A DNA stretch of 64,000 bases from Isochrysis galbana (Eukaryota; Haptophyta; Isochrysidales; Isochrysidaceae). Position 1 is the first letter of the stretch. Each line of letters begins with the position of its first letter. Where the stretch lies: NCBI GenBank assembly GCA_018136815.1, contig CM030932.1, forward strand, positions 7,951,628-8,015,627, written 5' to 3'. The translations under genes and the position numbers were made by a program. A model generated the notes under the pieces. That model worked only from the letters and a program-made list of their open reading frames with translations. It had not been told where the DNA came from and searched no databases. Below, in pieces: positions 1-10,168 of this stretch.

Positions 1-471
1 GGCGCGGTGCGCCAAAGAAAGTGAGCGAAGAAATTCAGCGTGCTAGTGGCAGAGGGGTTAAGGAAAGTGTATAGGAGAAAAATCTCTGTTTTCTTAATGG
101 TGCACCCCTACTGTACATGTACAGTTACTATTTATATCTAAGACTTGTAAGCTAGCTAGCGACAGCGAAAGAACGAGGTGCGAACAAAAGACAAAAAGAG
201 GCACCTCCCGCTCCCTTCTCCTGAGTGTGAACGGCGGTTACTGTGAAACCGAACTTTTTTTTTCACTTTTCCTCTGTAGGTAGGAGTAGGTGAGATATCC
301 CTACAATACTCATACTCATAAAAGGTTAGCTTCACTTCACACGGGGCGGCAGTGCGACGACCGTCGGTCGGCGCTTGCCGAGTGGGATTGCTCTGTCGAC
401 GGGAAGAAAGGTCTCTGCCAGTCGATCATTGCGCGGGGCAGCCGCGGAGTGAGGAAAGAGCCCGTTTCTGA
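1..471. other. Left edge, no gene recognised
   Basis: Mixed-composition sequence with short T runs near 250-270 and a CT-rich stretch. It probably contains the promoter and 5' leader of the small membrane protein that starts at 472, but I see no defined TATA box or other site. Confidence 0.3.
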
Positions 472-1026
472 ATGGCTCATATCTTCGCCTCGCCGCCCTC
501 TCCGCCAGCCCCTCCGTTTGCTCCTGGCGCATGCGACGTCTGGGTGGGCCACTGCATCCGTGCAGGGGCTGTTCTCGGGACACAATTCTATGTCTTCCTC
601 GCCATATTCGTGCTTGGGATGGTTGGGCTTGGCTGGAACCTCCGGAATACACTTCGTGCTGCCAAAGCTGACGAGGCTGAGCATGAAAGTCAGGCCCTCA
701 CTTCAATGAGTGCACGCGGTGATCAACCCGTGCGAGCTGTACCGGAACTGAGTGATGGCAGATTGCCATCGCAAGCGCATCGCACAAGTCGAGAGGCGCA
801 CTCACTCAACAGGGAGCGAGATTCACGAGGGATACTGCAGGGGTCACGTGTTCGGAAAGATCGCATTGACTCCACCGGGGATGCAGCGGTGAGCATGGCC
901 GCTGAATCTTCGAGAACTAGAGCGACTGGCAAGACGGGCAAATCTTCAAAAACTAGGTCCGGCCATAGGTCGGGCCACAAAGCAGGTAGCTTCGAAGATC
1001 GAGGCGGAGAGATTGAAGCTGGGTGA
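472..1026 (+). CDS. Small single-pass membrane protein, unknown function
   Basis: A 184-residue frame. The first 20 residues are Ser/Pro/Ala-rich. One clear hydrophobic segment follows at about residues 37-56 (YVFLAIFVLGMVGLGW core), then a long hydrophilic, basic and Ser/Thr-rich tail with repeated Lys/Arg/Gly near the C-terminus (SKTRSGHRSGHKAG). This suggests a short lumenal or extracellular N-terminus, one transmembrane helix and a charged cytosolic tail, which is inference from composition only. No family is recognised. The frame is intron-free as read. Overlapping frames on both strands are open for similar lengths because of the GC content, so the call rests mainly on the well-formed hydrophobic segment. 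Confidence 0.45.
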   Translation: MAHIFASPPSPPAPPFAPGACDVWVGHCIRAGAVLGTQFYVFLAIFVLGMVGLGWNLRNTLRAAKADEAEHESQALTSMSARGDQPVRAVPELSDGRLPSQAHRTSREAHSLNRERDSRGILQGSRVRKDRIDSTGDAAVSMAAESSRTRATGKTGKSSKTRSGHRSGHKAGSFEDRGGEIEAG

Positions 1027-1792
1027 AGATCGATGTCGACTACAAGGCAAGACGATCTACCGCACGTCGAACATCCGTGTTTGATTGTTTCCTGGCTCCT
1101 TGTTTCTTGTTGTCGTTGTCCATCATCCATTTGTAAGATCAAGTCATAAACTCCACCAACCTTTACGTGCGAGTTGACATCCATGCTTATGCTGGGCTGC
1201 TTCTGCAATTGGCAAGTGGCTGCGAGTCTTGACAGGGTGGATGAAAGTTAGTGTGTGCGAACGGCAGCTGGCAGGTAGGACGAGACGTGCGGAAAAGATC
1301 ACTCTTGCTCACCGTCTCATAGGTGATGCTGTTGTTCAAATCGCAACCACAGGGGACGGGCCTCACCTTTGAGGTAGGAGGTAGAGGTAGGCGGCGTGCG
1401 GCTTGACACGATGACGGCGTCCTGTTCCGGTGCGAGGAGGGAGCTGTTGTGCGCTGGCAAGAACCACCTAAAATAATATCTTAGCTCTTATACTACTAAA
1501 TACTACTAGTAGTATTATATAATATATTAATATTACTACTATATTGTAATCTATATATTATATGTTATATATCATATATATTACATATACATAATATATA
1601 TTTATATATTTACATATTTGTTGGGTTAGAACTTGCTCCCGCCACATGCGCAACTAGGGCGGGCTTCTAAGAGTGCGCGCGAGGACAACGGGATGCGCAT
1701 TCAGCCGGGAGACGTGGCGGTGAAAGGTCGAGAGCGAGCGCAGCGACGGCCATAGATCGTTAACGCAACCGCACTTTGCTTTTCAGTAATAC
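1027..1792. other. Intergenic with an AT-rich island
   Basis: No coding sequence is recognised. Positions about 1472-1622 are almost pure A/T (TATAT and TACTAC-like runs) inside otherwise GC-rich DNA. The island lies just beyond the stop codon of the carotenoid oxygenase encoded on the minus strand, so it could be its 3' region or a degenerate microsatellite. Confidence 0.5.
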
Positions 1793-3559
1793 TCAGGGAT
1801 CATTGTGGTCGAAAAAGCTGACTCCTTCAATCCAACAGCCATGCAGGCCATGGGGCACATGCTGCCTCAACCATAGTTTGCACACGGGTCCCGCCGCAAT
1901 GTCCTCACAGTCCAGGATGGCGAGACATGACGTGTCACGAGATGGATCGAACATCATCCCGGCTAGCCAGGCCTGGGCTTCGTCGACGGCATCGGACGGG
2001 ACGCGCTCGGAGCAGCCTGACTTTGGAATGATCACGGGTTCCTCGCAAAAGCATCCAGCCGGAGCAACCCAACGCTCAGCATCACCCGTGATACGGTCGT
2101 AGCGGCACCACCCAATTGGGGGGGAGCCTGAAATACTCTCGCCCTCGCCGTCGAACAGCCCGTTAGACCATGTCTGGTACGTATAGCGGCACCGACTGTC
2201 GCCGTCAAAGCGTGGGTCGACGTGGGGGTGGTCAATACAAGCGCCCCCAAGCACTGTCTCGCGCACTGCGGTTGTCTCCATAGCACCGTCGGCGCCAGGC
2301 GGACCGATGTCCACTGTCGTGCGCATCAGCTGTGTGGGCTTGATCCGCCCGTCGTCATAGATTGGAAAGGCACCTCCCCAGTCCCCCAGGAAGGGTCCGG
2401 GTCGCACGTCCGGCCAGGCGGCGGTGAAGAGCGTCAGCCGTTGAGAGCCATCTGCTTCGGGTGGATCCTCGAAGCCAGTTGCATGATGGATTGCGAAAAT
2501 GCTGTGGTCAGTGCGCACAGTCACCGGCCGCCGTCCCTCTGCAACACCACCAGGTCGTGGTACTAGGTGCAGGACAACCCCCTCGCCAGTGGTCTGCAGA
2601 GCCTCCACAGGCCCGCAGAAACCCATCACAAATGGGAAGGGGTTGAGCTTCATGGCGTTTACGCAAAAAACGTACCATGAATCGGTCACAATGAAGTCGT
2701 GTGGCGCGAGCGGTGACGGCAGGCTCATCTCAGTGATGGACCGCAAGACACCAGTGGTGGCGTCAAGCTCGAATATCTTGGCATCGAGGCTTCCGAGCGA
2801 AATGTGGGTGGCCCACGACCAACCGACAAGAGTTCCGCGCCTCATGTCTTCGCGAGGGTGTGCGGTGAATGCCTGCCCAACCCCTAATAGGCTGTCGATG
2901 GCTGGGAAGCCCGTAGTCATCGCGGCAAAGCCTGACGCAAGTGTCCCATTGAGCCGCTCGAAGTCCTCGAAATCGAGCGTGGAGGGGTTCAGTCGACAGG
3001 GTAGGCCTGCTTCCCACAGTGCAAAAGCGCGGCCGCCCCAGACCTTGATGTTGGTGTTCGCGACGTTCTTGACAGCCATCCGGCCAACATTTGCCAGCCA
3101 GCCATCGGGCTGAGTGCCAAAGGTGTTTCGGAACAGCACTTTGTCCGCCGCGGCCTCGGCCTCGAAAGACGGCGTCCTCACGAACCGCGACCTGAAGTGC
3201 GCTCGACCGCGCTCTCCGTCGATGCAGAAGCGTGTGACGAGCCCGTCTCCATCGAGCACATGCTGGAATCGGTCGCCGCCGCGCTCGAAGTTGCCCGGCC
3301 CGTTGCGGAAAAGCGTGCCTGAGAGCGAGCGCGGGATCCGCCCTTCCACCTCCTCGATCTCGTAGTCTGCCTCAGAGGCCGAGCGGTAGGCGCTCTGCCA
3401 CGACCGCCGGATGTCCTCGTTCCACTTGTCCGCGGGTGGCCCGGCAGTGAGGGGCTTCGCGGGGAGGCGAGTGCGCTCAAGGAGCATGGCGGGTGGCGAG
3501 GCGCGCGGCCCGGCTCCGCCAACCCACAGTCCGAGCGCCGCCGCAGAGAGGCAGGCCAT
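1793..3559 (-). CDS. Carotenoid cleavage oxygenase (CCD/RPE65 family)
   Basis: Non-heme Fe(II) enzyme that cleaves carotenoid or apocarotenoid double bonds. The family signature starts early (GTLFRNGPGNFERGG, then HVLDGDGLV). The four iron-binding histidines expected of the family fit AHPRED, APHDF, FAIHHATGF and, near the C-terminus, VPHGLHGCW, at about residues 233, 287, 357 and 568 of the form starting at 3559. That form is 588 residues, normal for the family. The same frame stays open upstream to an ATG at 3778, but the extra 73 residues are low-complexity Pro/Ser/Leu spanning homopolymer tracts. I prefer 3559, where MACLSAAALGLWVGGAG gives a plausible targeting peptide. A plastid location would fit the substrate but is not proven. 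The exact substrate cannot be read from the sequence. Confidence 0.9.
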   Translation of the reverse strand: MACLSAAALGLWVGGAGPRASPPAMLLERTRLPAKPLTAGPPADKWNEDIRRSWQSAYRSASEADYEIEEVEGRIPRSLSGTLFRNGPGNFERGGDRFQHVLDGDGLVTRFCIDGERGRAHFRSRFVRTPSFEAEAAADKVLFRNTFGTQPDGWLANVGRMAVKNVANTNIKVWGGRAFALWEAGLPCRLNPSTLDFEDFERLNGTLASGFAAMTTGFPAIDSLLGVGQAFTAHPREDMRRGTLVGWSWATHISLGSLDAKIFELDATTGVLRSITEMSLPSPLAPHDFIVTDSWYVFCVNAMKLNPFPFVMGFCGPVEALQTTGEGVVLHLVPRPGGVAEGRRPVTVRTDHSIFAIHHATGFEDPPEADGSQRLTLFTAAWPDVRPGPFLGDWGGAFPIYDDGRIKPTQLMRTTVDIGPPGADGAMETTAVRETVLGGACIDHPHVDPRFDGDSRCRYTYQTWSNGLFDGEGESISGSPPIGWCRYDRITGDAERWVAPAGCFCEEPVIIPKSGCSERVPSDAVDEAQAWLAGMMFDPSRDTSCLAILDCEDIAAGPVCKLWLRQHVPHGLHGCWIEGVSFFDHNDP

Positions 3560-3779
3560 CGAGGCCAGCGAGGCCACCGCCGCCCAAGCTCGGAGAGTAG
3601 GGGGAGGGGGGGGAAGATGGGTGGGGCGAGGGGGGAGAGGGGGGAGCAGATCTGTGTGGGAGAGAGATGTGAAGGTTTGACCACCCTTCTCTCCTGCGTC
3701 GGAAGTCTTGAGGGGAGGAAGAAGGAAGAAGGGGGGGGGGCGAGGGGGATGGGGAGCGTGAAGAAGGGCCCCACGCACC

Positions 3780-4190
3780 AGAGAGAAGAAGGAAGCTCCA
3801 CTGGGGAGAGTTTGTTTGTGGGGCCTCGGAGCTCAATGAAACGAACCTTCTGCACCGACCCCCCCCCCCCCCCCCCCCCCCTCCCAGCCCCCCCCCCAGC
3901 CCCCCCAGCCCCACGAGTTGGATTCACCCGCTGAAGTAAGCGGAATCGAATCCTCTCCTTTTCCTGCAGCCAGCAATGGCTGCCATGGTGTGCCGTTCGT
4001 GTGCTTCGCGGGCTGGCGCGCGCGATGTGGTTGGGCGGGTCGTCCGAGCGCGGGCGCTTCGGAGACAGGGGCGTGTCCATGAGCAGGTCGTCGTCCTCAG
4101 CGGTGTCGGCGCGGGGAGCGAAGGGGAGATGTGCGCGCTCCATGACCAAAAAAAAAACATCTGAAGATTGTGGGCTACACACCTACTATC
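3780..4190. other. Upstream region of the carotenoid oxygenase, with a possible small ORF
   Basis: Contains a poly-C run (about 3860-3882) and repeated CCCCCAGCC. On the minus strand an ATG at 4140 opens a frame beginning MERAHLPFAPRADTAEDDD and continuing through an SPKRPR-type nuclear-localisation-like motif. It runs on into the low-complexity tract. It could be a 5' exon of another gene or a chance frame, and I cannot support a product. Confidence 0.25.
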
Positions 4191-4441
4191 GACGGGATCT
4201 CCCTCTACTACCAACACCGCCCTTGAGTTCCCTTTCCCCCCCTCCTCCCCTGCCCCCTTTCATTCCTTTTTCGTCGGTTTCTAGGGTCCGGCCTTGGTGC
4301 ACTACCTAAGGCCTAGTTCAGAGTGAGGGGGCCGGGCAGGCCTTTTGAGTCGACGCTTTTGGTGTGCGTGTCCGCCTGGGCTCGCGTCTTTTGTTTTGGT
4401 TGCTTCGGGTTCGTGGTGCCGGTCTTGGTCGCCTTGGACAT

Positions 4442-5390
4442 TCACCCTTGGTTTATTTGTCCAAGTTTTATTGCTTCCTGGGCTCCTCGACAGCGTGTGC
4501 TATGTGCTATTTTTAGCTTGGATGCTAGTTCAACTAGTTCCTCGCTGGGTTTGAGCCCACCCTTGTCGTTCATATTGAAAACGGGCCTCAAGTCGCTTAT
4601 GTCTATCCTTTTCTTAGGTTGTCTTCCCATGCCCGCTTGGGCGGTTCTTGCCGAGTCGGTTTCGTGTGCAAAGAGCAGTGCCTTGCTTAGTGTGGTGAAT
4701 CGTTCAATTGTCCTTACCAGTATTGATTCTTCTGAGAATGCCACTCCATCGTAGTGTATTCTATAGAAGTCTGTAATGATATACCTCCATGCTACTAGGT
4801 ATAGTATGTATAGTGCCTTCGGGGCGTCACCCTTTGGGTATATAAATAGGTTATCGATAATGATTTCACCCCTGCTCCTCTCTGCTCTCGGCGTGAAGCG
4901 GGCGATTTCGTTCAGTGTTCCTAAAATATTGGTTATCCCCGGGCATTCACCGAGGTGCGTTGAGGATTCGTCCGCTTCTCCACATATGCGGCATGTGCTG
5001 TCTCTACCGGGAAATCGGTTGTATGTGCCCACGTGCCCACTCGTCTGTTGTCGCATTCGCGAATCGACACTCGTTAGGCTTCGCTCTTCTCTTCGTCGTT
5101 CGGTATTTATCGTTATAATTCTCTGCTTTCTCTCGTTCTCGGTCAAAAGCTTCGCTTGGATGCATGGGATCGTGGGTTGTGGAGCGCCCTCTCTCTTTCT
5201 CTCGAAAGAGAAGGGAAGTTTCCCTACCTTTCTTCCTGACCCTATCAATCAGGTTACCGACCCTTCGACACAATCGCATCGAAGATCGAAGTAGCAACAC
5301 GACTGACGACTGACGACTGAGTCGAAGTCGAACTCGGGAACTCGCGGGGGAAGGGATCGAGCTTTTAGCGTTCAATAGATAGTTTTATTT
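4442..5390 (-). mobile_element. LINE (non-LTR) retrotransposon remnant, 3' part of the reverse-transcriptase ORF
   Basis: A minus-strand frame (4442-5248) contains a CRICGEADESSTHLGECP zinc-knuckle motif of C-x2-C-x8-H-x4-C type. This is the arrangement seen at the C-terminus of many non-LTR retrotransposon polymerases. It is preceded by a basic segment with SGHVGTYNRFPGRD. Downstream there is no RNase H or further domain. A frameshifted continuation upstream (to 5375) suggests decay. Family assignment rests on the Cys/His motif and context, so it is moderately secure. The catalytic palm is absent here. Confidence 0.6.
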
Positions 5391-5528
5391 AAACAGCTTT
5401 AGCGTGTGACATTTTCCCCTTGCCCCTTGTCCCTTGTACTTGCTTACCAGGCACGAAGAAGGAAAACTTATGCCAAGCCAAGGAGACTAGATCGTCAGAT
5501 AGTGTTAGAGGACGGGGGGTCCTAGCGA

Positions 5529-7406
5529 TTAGGGAGGGGCAATGCAATTCGTGCGCGTGTATTTGAGGCTCAAGCACAACCACACGGAAATTTGAGTAAG
5601 CTTGCCATTGATGAATGCAAATTCGTACGTACGACAAGTGTCCATAACCAAATCTTGGGTTGTGCCGACAAGCATCGAGAGAGTGCAAGAGCGGGGCACT
5701 ATGTTATCGGCGGCGCAATTCTCCTCAGTAGCGTACGACTTATGACAACATCCATACGTTGTGCCATTCGCTGAGGTGTAGCAGATGTCTGCCGCCGCGG
5801 TCTCATCAAATGCACAGTTTGACACATTCGTCAATGCTCGGATTTCGACGCCTTCGCATGGTGTGGTCGTGTCCAGCGCCAATGCACCTATGGCGCTCAC
5901 GTCATAAGCCTCGATAGCCTTCTCGATTGATACAGACGTCAATGAATTGTTAGAGAAGTTGAGCTCATCGAGGGACGGAAGCGAGGTGGGAGGCCTGAGT
6001 ACATCCCAAAATGGGTCAAGGTCAGAATCTACGAGACCGTTTGCCGAGAGATCGAGCAATACCAAGGCTGGCATTCCACCAACTGCTGCGAAGGCGTTAG
6101 CCAAATGCTCAATGCAAGTGATGGAGAGAGAGTTGCCGCGAATGTGCAATTCTTTGATCACGGCCGTCGCCTCCAAGAGCATCGGCACGAGATACGAACA
6201 CATCTCATCACCCATCACCGAGTTCATCCGACAACGGGCATCAGAGCCTGAGAGACACGCCAAGATGATCGTTGCATTTGCTGCCGACGTTACTTCTTGG
6301 CCTGACTCTCCTAAAAGCGTTACCCATGACTCAACGGGCGGAGTGGGATTAGGGGGAATCGTTGGTGATGGATACTTAGGCAGAGGGGAGGGTGGTGGTG
6401 AATAAATAAGGGGAGGATCTGAAGGAGGGGGTATCTGAGGCGGGATTGGAGATGGAGAAGGAGGAAGCAATGGCGGTGGAATGGAGGGTTTTGGCGGTAT
6501 GATTGGTGGCAGTAGTGGGGGAGGGAGCGGATTTGGAGGCAAAGAGTCGAGTGATTGTGGCGGTGGCGAGAGAGGCAGCGGGTGCGAAGGCGGAGAATCC
6601 GGTACAAATGCTGGAGGAAACGGAGACATTGCCGCTGGAGTCCATGGGGTGGGCGCCTGTGGAGCTGGCAGGGCGTTGGGTGGCGGTGTTGGGAAAGGAT
6701 TTGTCGGAGGTGACGGGGAACCTTCCGAGCAAGGGTACACTGGCTCGTTTGCCTTGCATGTCCAACCGCCATGTTCGAAGATGTATGAACATTTTGCGCA
6801 GCCTAGGCTGCAATCGTACTTGTAGCTGCTCCCAGGTGTGCCTGCCGCCGGATCAACATATGCGTCATTGCAAGCAGCTTCATCCGTGGGGTCGTGAGAA
6901 GGATTCCTCCAGACTGTTGTCCGGCTCGAGCACCATTCGCCCCCGATGAAGCCATTCAAACGAGTGCCACGTGATGCAAAGATTGAATCACATTCTGAGG
7001 GCGGTGGGCCTGTCGGAGGGAAAATCCAAGGGCTGGGTCTAGACGGCATGTTGGCAGAAGGAAGGTCTGGAGCAGGATGCTGAGAAGGGCTGGACGCCGG
7101 CGATGGAAAAGGACTGAGTGGTTCGGGCGAAGGCGGCAAGCCTGGGATCAGCACAAGAGGCGGTGGTTTGGCTGGCAAACTCAAGGGCGTGGGCGATGAA
7201 TGTTCCGGTGGCGGTCCTGGACCGATGCCGAGCACTTCGATGACTGGGACGCCGATCCGTACGTGCGCTCTCTCCGACAGCACAAAGTGCCCGTCCTCGC
7301 GAACCACGATTGTCGTGGCATCGCCGACGTTGGCCAGCATGAGAAACACCCACCATGATGCCGTCGCGCCGCGTGCCAGACCTCCGCTGCTAATGGACTG
7401 TTTCAT
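5529..7406 (-). CDS. Secreted proline-rich leucine-rich-repeat protein
   Basis: A frame of about 626 residues (from the ATG at 7406) with an apparent signal peptide (ATASWWVFLMLANVGDA core). A Pro/Ser-rich region follows, then a Cys-rich module of about 90 residues (CDSIF... WCSSRTTVWRNP... YDCSLGCAKCSYIF... YPC), a second long Pro-rich stretch with (S)PPP and PPSP repeats, and an LRR-like region (IKELHIRGNSL..., LVLLDLSANGL..., LDELNFSNNSL...). The C-terminus is Cys-containing (TPCEGVEIRALTNVSNC, YGCCHKSY). Hydroxyproline-rich plus LRR architecture is typical of algal cell-surface and extracellular-matrix proteins. In-frame ATGs at 7457, 7418 and 7415 are alternatives, and I prefer 7406 because it puts the hydrophobic core close to the start. 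The last about 35 residues could be intron read-through. Confidence 0.7.
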   Translation of the reverse strand: MKQSISSGGLARGATASWWVFLMLANVGDATTIVVREDGHFVLSERAHVRIGVPVIEVLGIGPGPPPEHSSPTPLSLPAKPPPLVLIPGLPPSPEPLSPFPSPASSPSQHPAPDLPSANMPSRPSPWIFPPTGPPPSECDSIFASRGTRLNGFIGGEWCSSRTTVWRNPSHDPTDEAACNDAYVDPAAGTPGSSYKYDCSLGCAKCSYIFEHGGWTCKANEPVYPCSEGSPSPPTNPFPTPPPNALPAPQAPTPWTPAAMSPFPPAFVPDSPPSHPLPLSPPPQSLDSLPPNPLPPPLLPPIIPPKPSIPPPLLPPSPSPIPPQIPPPSDPPLIYSPPPSPLPKYPSPTIPPNPTPPVESWVTLLGESGQEVTSAANATIILACLSGSDARCRMNSVMGDEMCSYLVPMLLEATAVIKELHIRGNSLSITCIEHLANAFAAVGGMPALVLLDLSANGLVDSDLDPFWDVLRPPTSLPSLDELNFSNNSLTSVSIEKAIEAYDVSAIGALALDTTTPCEGVEIRALTNVSNCAFDETAAADICYTSANGTTYGCCHKSYATEENCAADNIVPRSCTLSMLVGTTQDLVMDTCRTYEFAFINGKLTQISVWLCLSLKYTRTNCIAPP

Positions 7407-7756
7407 ACTCTGCATCATGTTCGGATGGACGGCTCTTCTTTCGAGCCAATCGAACACTCCGAGAAGTTTGCGCCTACTGGCTCAACCTTTCGTTATGGCT
7501 GCGTCGTTTTCTACTTTTTCGTGGAGAGCAGGGAGAGAAGGGCTGCATTTAAGAGATATCTGCCGCACGCTCTACGGGGAAAGAACTGCGTGTGTGGATG
7601 GGGGGAGAGCCGCGGGAGGGGGGGCGCCGCGGGGCGGCGGGGCGGGGGGGAGCGCCCTGCGGCAAAATAAGTCGCTCCCATTGCCCCCGCCCAAGCTCCA
7701 AGCAGCTCACCAACATGCCCTCCGCAATGGCACGGTACTCAATCAGTGGTGCTACG
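7407..7756. other. Upstream of the LRR gene, poly-G containing
   Basis: G-rich runs at about 7600-7660 (GGGGGGCGCC type). No gene is recognised. It probably holds the 5' leader and promoter of the minus-strand LRR protein. Confidence 0.3.
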
Positions 7757-8157
7757 AAAAAAACTTCATAATGTTCTTACCGCACTCGCGGCGCATAGAA
7801 CCACTACCTACACGTAGCATACTTTCTACACCCCCACTCCCCACTCCCCCGGTCCCCCGGCCCTCTCGCTCCCCCCGTGCACTACTAGCTACTAGGGGGA
7901 TCAGGGTGAAGGTGAAGGGCTTAGATATGGTCCGGTGGCCCGCGCCGCTCCGCCCACCCCCTTCTCCGCTCTCCGCGCGCTCTCTCCCCTTTCCTGCGGC
8001 ACGCGCGATGGCGCGCCTTCGACAGGCCTGCAGCTGCCTTGCGGCGACCTCTGGCCTTTGGAGGCTCCTGGAGGCCTACTCCGGGGGGCAGAGGAGGCTG
8101 GGGCTGGGCCTGGCCTCCCCTGCCTCCTGCCTCTCCCTCGCTGGCGCTCCTGCCCAA
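7757..8157 (-). repeat. RE-A retroposon fragment
   Basis: Matches the complete RE-A copies at 17531 and 40886. Shared blocks are the A-run followed by TTCTTACCGCACTCGCGG, then CATACTTTCTACACCCCCACT, then GGCTTAGATATGGTCCGGTG, then the CACGCGCGATGGCGCGCCT block. It breaks off near 8157, where a different repeated sequence begins (the gag-like ORF at 8160). The sense strand is minus, by analogy with the T-rich 3' end of complete copies. Confidence 0.8.
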
Positions 8158-8159
8158 TC

Positions 8160-8265
8160 ATGTCCGCTCCGTCGTCGCGCTCGCCCTCGCCCAAGCCCGT
8201 CCTCCCGCCTTCCTCTGCTGAGGAGGTGGTCCAGCCCGCCATTAGGGCCAGGTCAATACTTTTAG
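8160..8265 (+). pseudogene. Repeated gag-like ORF start, copy 1
   Basis: Starts MSAPSSRSPSPKPVLPPSSA and continues EEVVQPAI. The same opening recurs at 23263 (+, diverged) and at 54843 (-, MSAPSSRSPSPKPILPP). In the third copy it lies next to copia reverse-transcriptase sequence, so it may be the start of a copia gag or another element's ORF1. This copy loses similarity after about 30 residues. The function is inferred from position only. Confidence 0.4.
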
Positions 8266-8990
8266 CCCGACTTGCCCAAACTTGTCGGCCGTTCTTGCGG
8301 GATTCTTGTGGCGGACCACCCAAACTTTTGGGCAAACTTGTGGCAATTTGTCGTGATGCAAGTACATCCGCAACACGTTTCTCTTAAGAAACACAAAAAA
8401 ACTCGCGCGCAACTCGCAACTCGCCTCGCGTTTATCGCACCTCTTACGCACTTTGCGTGGTTATGTTGTTATTATGTTGCTATACTTGCTTGTTGCTCTC
8501 GTTGTCGTTGTCAACCCATTCACATTAACTTACATCTTACATCACTTATCATACAAGCACAGATGTGACATAGCTGTAACACACAAGAAACATTACAACA
8601 TCACACACACTTCTCCCGATGGTTATTGTTGTATCGCAACATCAACGCCGCCTGTATTTGAACAGCGAGAGAGGCCGAACGATTCGGGCCAATTATCGTA
8701 ACAAGTAATGAGAACACACGCTCACACGAAGCCGAATTGGGAGTCATGCTAAATGCAATGCTTGCCGCGGATGCCCAGGTAGGGAACTTGCTGTGGTTGC
8801 ATGCCCACCACCACTCCCGAAGACCGCGCCTCCTCAGAGGCCGAGCTCACGGCTAACGCCGTCTATCGCCCATTCGAGGCCGGCGCCGCGCCTCCATCAC
8901 CACCCCCATCCCCTCCGATGCTGTGGAGAGCGGGCATGAGCCCGCTCTCACTGAAATCTGCATGGAAGAGGCTGTTGAGGCATATCCTCC
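8266..8990. other. Non-coding, no feature recognised
   Basis: Contains short local repeats (CCCAAACTTGT-like at 8275-8340, ACTCGC units at 8400-8430) and moderately AT-rich sequence at 8440-8700. Nothing coding or structural can be supported. Confidence 0.4.
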
Positions 8991-9698
8991 GGTTCGGCGC
9001 GCGGCCTGCCCGATTGGCGTGACCATCCGGGTGGGATATGCGTATATGGTATCTGGTGGGGTCCGCCATCCGGATGGATCGTCGAAAACGGCCACGAAGC
9101 GCGCCCGGCGTCGGTTCGAAGTTGGGCTCTCCGGGCCTCCCTCGGCGACGGCTCAACGTTCAATGGGCTCGGCGGGTGGGTGATTTCGACGAGGGTTCGG
9201 CGCGCGGCCTGCCCGATTGGCGTGACCATCCGGGTGGGATATGCGTATATGGTATCTGGTGGGGTCCGCCATCCGGATGGATCGTCGAAAACGGCCACGC
9301 AGCGCGCCCGGCATCGGTTCGAAGTTGGTCTCTCCGGGCCTCCCTCGGCGACGGCTCAACGTTCAATGGGCTCGGCGGGTGGGTGATTTCGACGAGGGTT
9401 CGGCGCGCGGCCTGCCCGATTGGCGTGACCATCCGGGTGGGATATGCGTATATGGTATCTGGTGGGGTCCGCCATCCGGATGGATCGTCGAAAACGGCCA
9501 CGAAGCGCGCCCGGCGTCGGTTCGAAGTTGGGCTCTCCGGGCCTCCCTCGGCGACGGCTCAACGTTCAATGGGCTCGGCGGGTGGGTGATTTCGACGAGG
9601 GTTCGGCGCGCGGCCTGCCCGATTGGCGTGACCATCCGGGTGGGATATGCGTATATGGTATCTGGTGGGGTCCGCCATCCGGATGGATCGTCGAAAAC

Positions 9699-10168
9699 CA
9701 GTGATGGTGCATCAGTACTGATATCAGTTTTTTACATCAGTATCAGCTCACCTCGAGCTGATAACTGATATCAGTTGTCAGTTGTCAGCAGCTTGGAGCT
9801 GGGAGAAAACAAAACACCCAGTCCCCTTTACTTTCTACATCCAAAAAAAGTGAAAAAAAAATAAATTTTTGTGAGGTCTGATGGACGTCGTACTGGTATC
9901 CAGCGGGAGTCGAACTGGTCTGCTGCGGTGCACATCGTCCGCGTACTGTCATCTGAGCCGCGTGTCGCCCAAATATTCCTTCTCGGAGGGCGTTTTGTTA
10001 TATTTATATCTACAGCAAATACACAAGCCACTGATATCAGCTGATAATCTGCTCGCTCAGGGCCTTGGAGGTGATAACAGCTGATAAGGTCCATCAGCTT
10101 ATATCAGCTATGATATCAGTGTCAGCCTCGAAGTTGGTGTCAGCTGATGAACTGATGCACCATCACTG
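9699..10168. mobile_element. hAT-type MITE (non-autonomous DNA transposon), 470 bp
   Basis: Left end CAGTGATGGTGCATCAGT (9699-9716). Right end is its exact reverse complement, ACTGATGCACCATCACTG (10151-10168), giving 18-bp perfect terminal inverted repeats. The flanks are an exact 8-bp target-site duplication, TCGAAAAC (9691-9698 and 10169-10176). An 8-bp duplication plus CAGTG-type termini is the hallmark of the hAT superfamily. The subterminal regions are full of CTGATATCAG and ATCAGCTGAT palindromes, possible transposase-binding sites. No transposase is encoded. The insertion lies in one unit of the 203-bp array, so the array is older. Confidence 0.95.
9906..9967 (-). promoter_or_regulatory. 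tRNA-like A and B box pair inside the MITE
   Basis: On the minus strand CGGCTCAGATG (9960-9950) resembles a Pol III A box and AGTTCGACTCC (9916-9906) a B box, 44 bases apart as in a tRNA gene. The flanking bases do not form a good acceptor or T stem. It is therefore at most a tRNA relic, perhaps a SINE head captured by the MITE. Confidence 0.35.

Noticed and set aside
3178-4182. A 334-residue minus-strand protein overlapping the carotenoid oxygenase
   Set aside because: Most of it is the oxygenase read in another frame plus homopolymer-coded Gly/Pro. Only its first 60 residues might be a separate exon.
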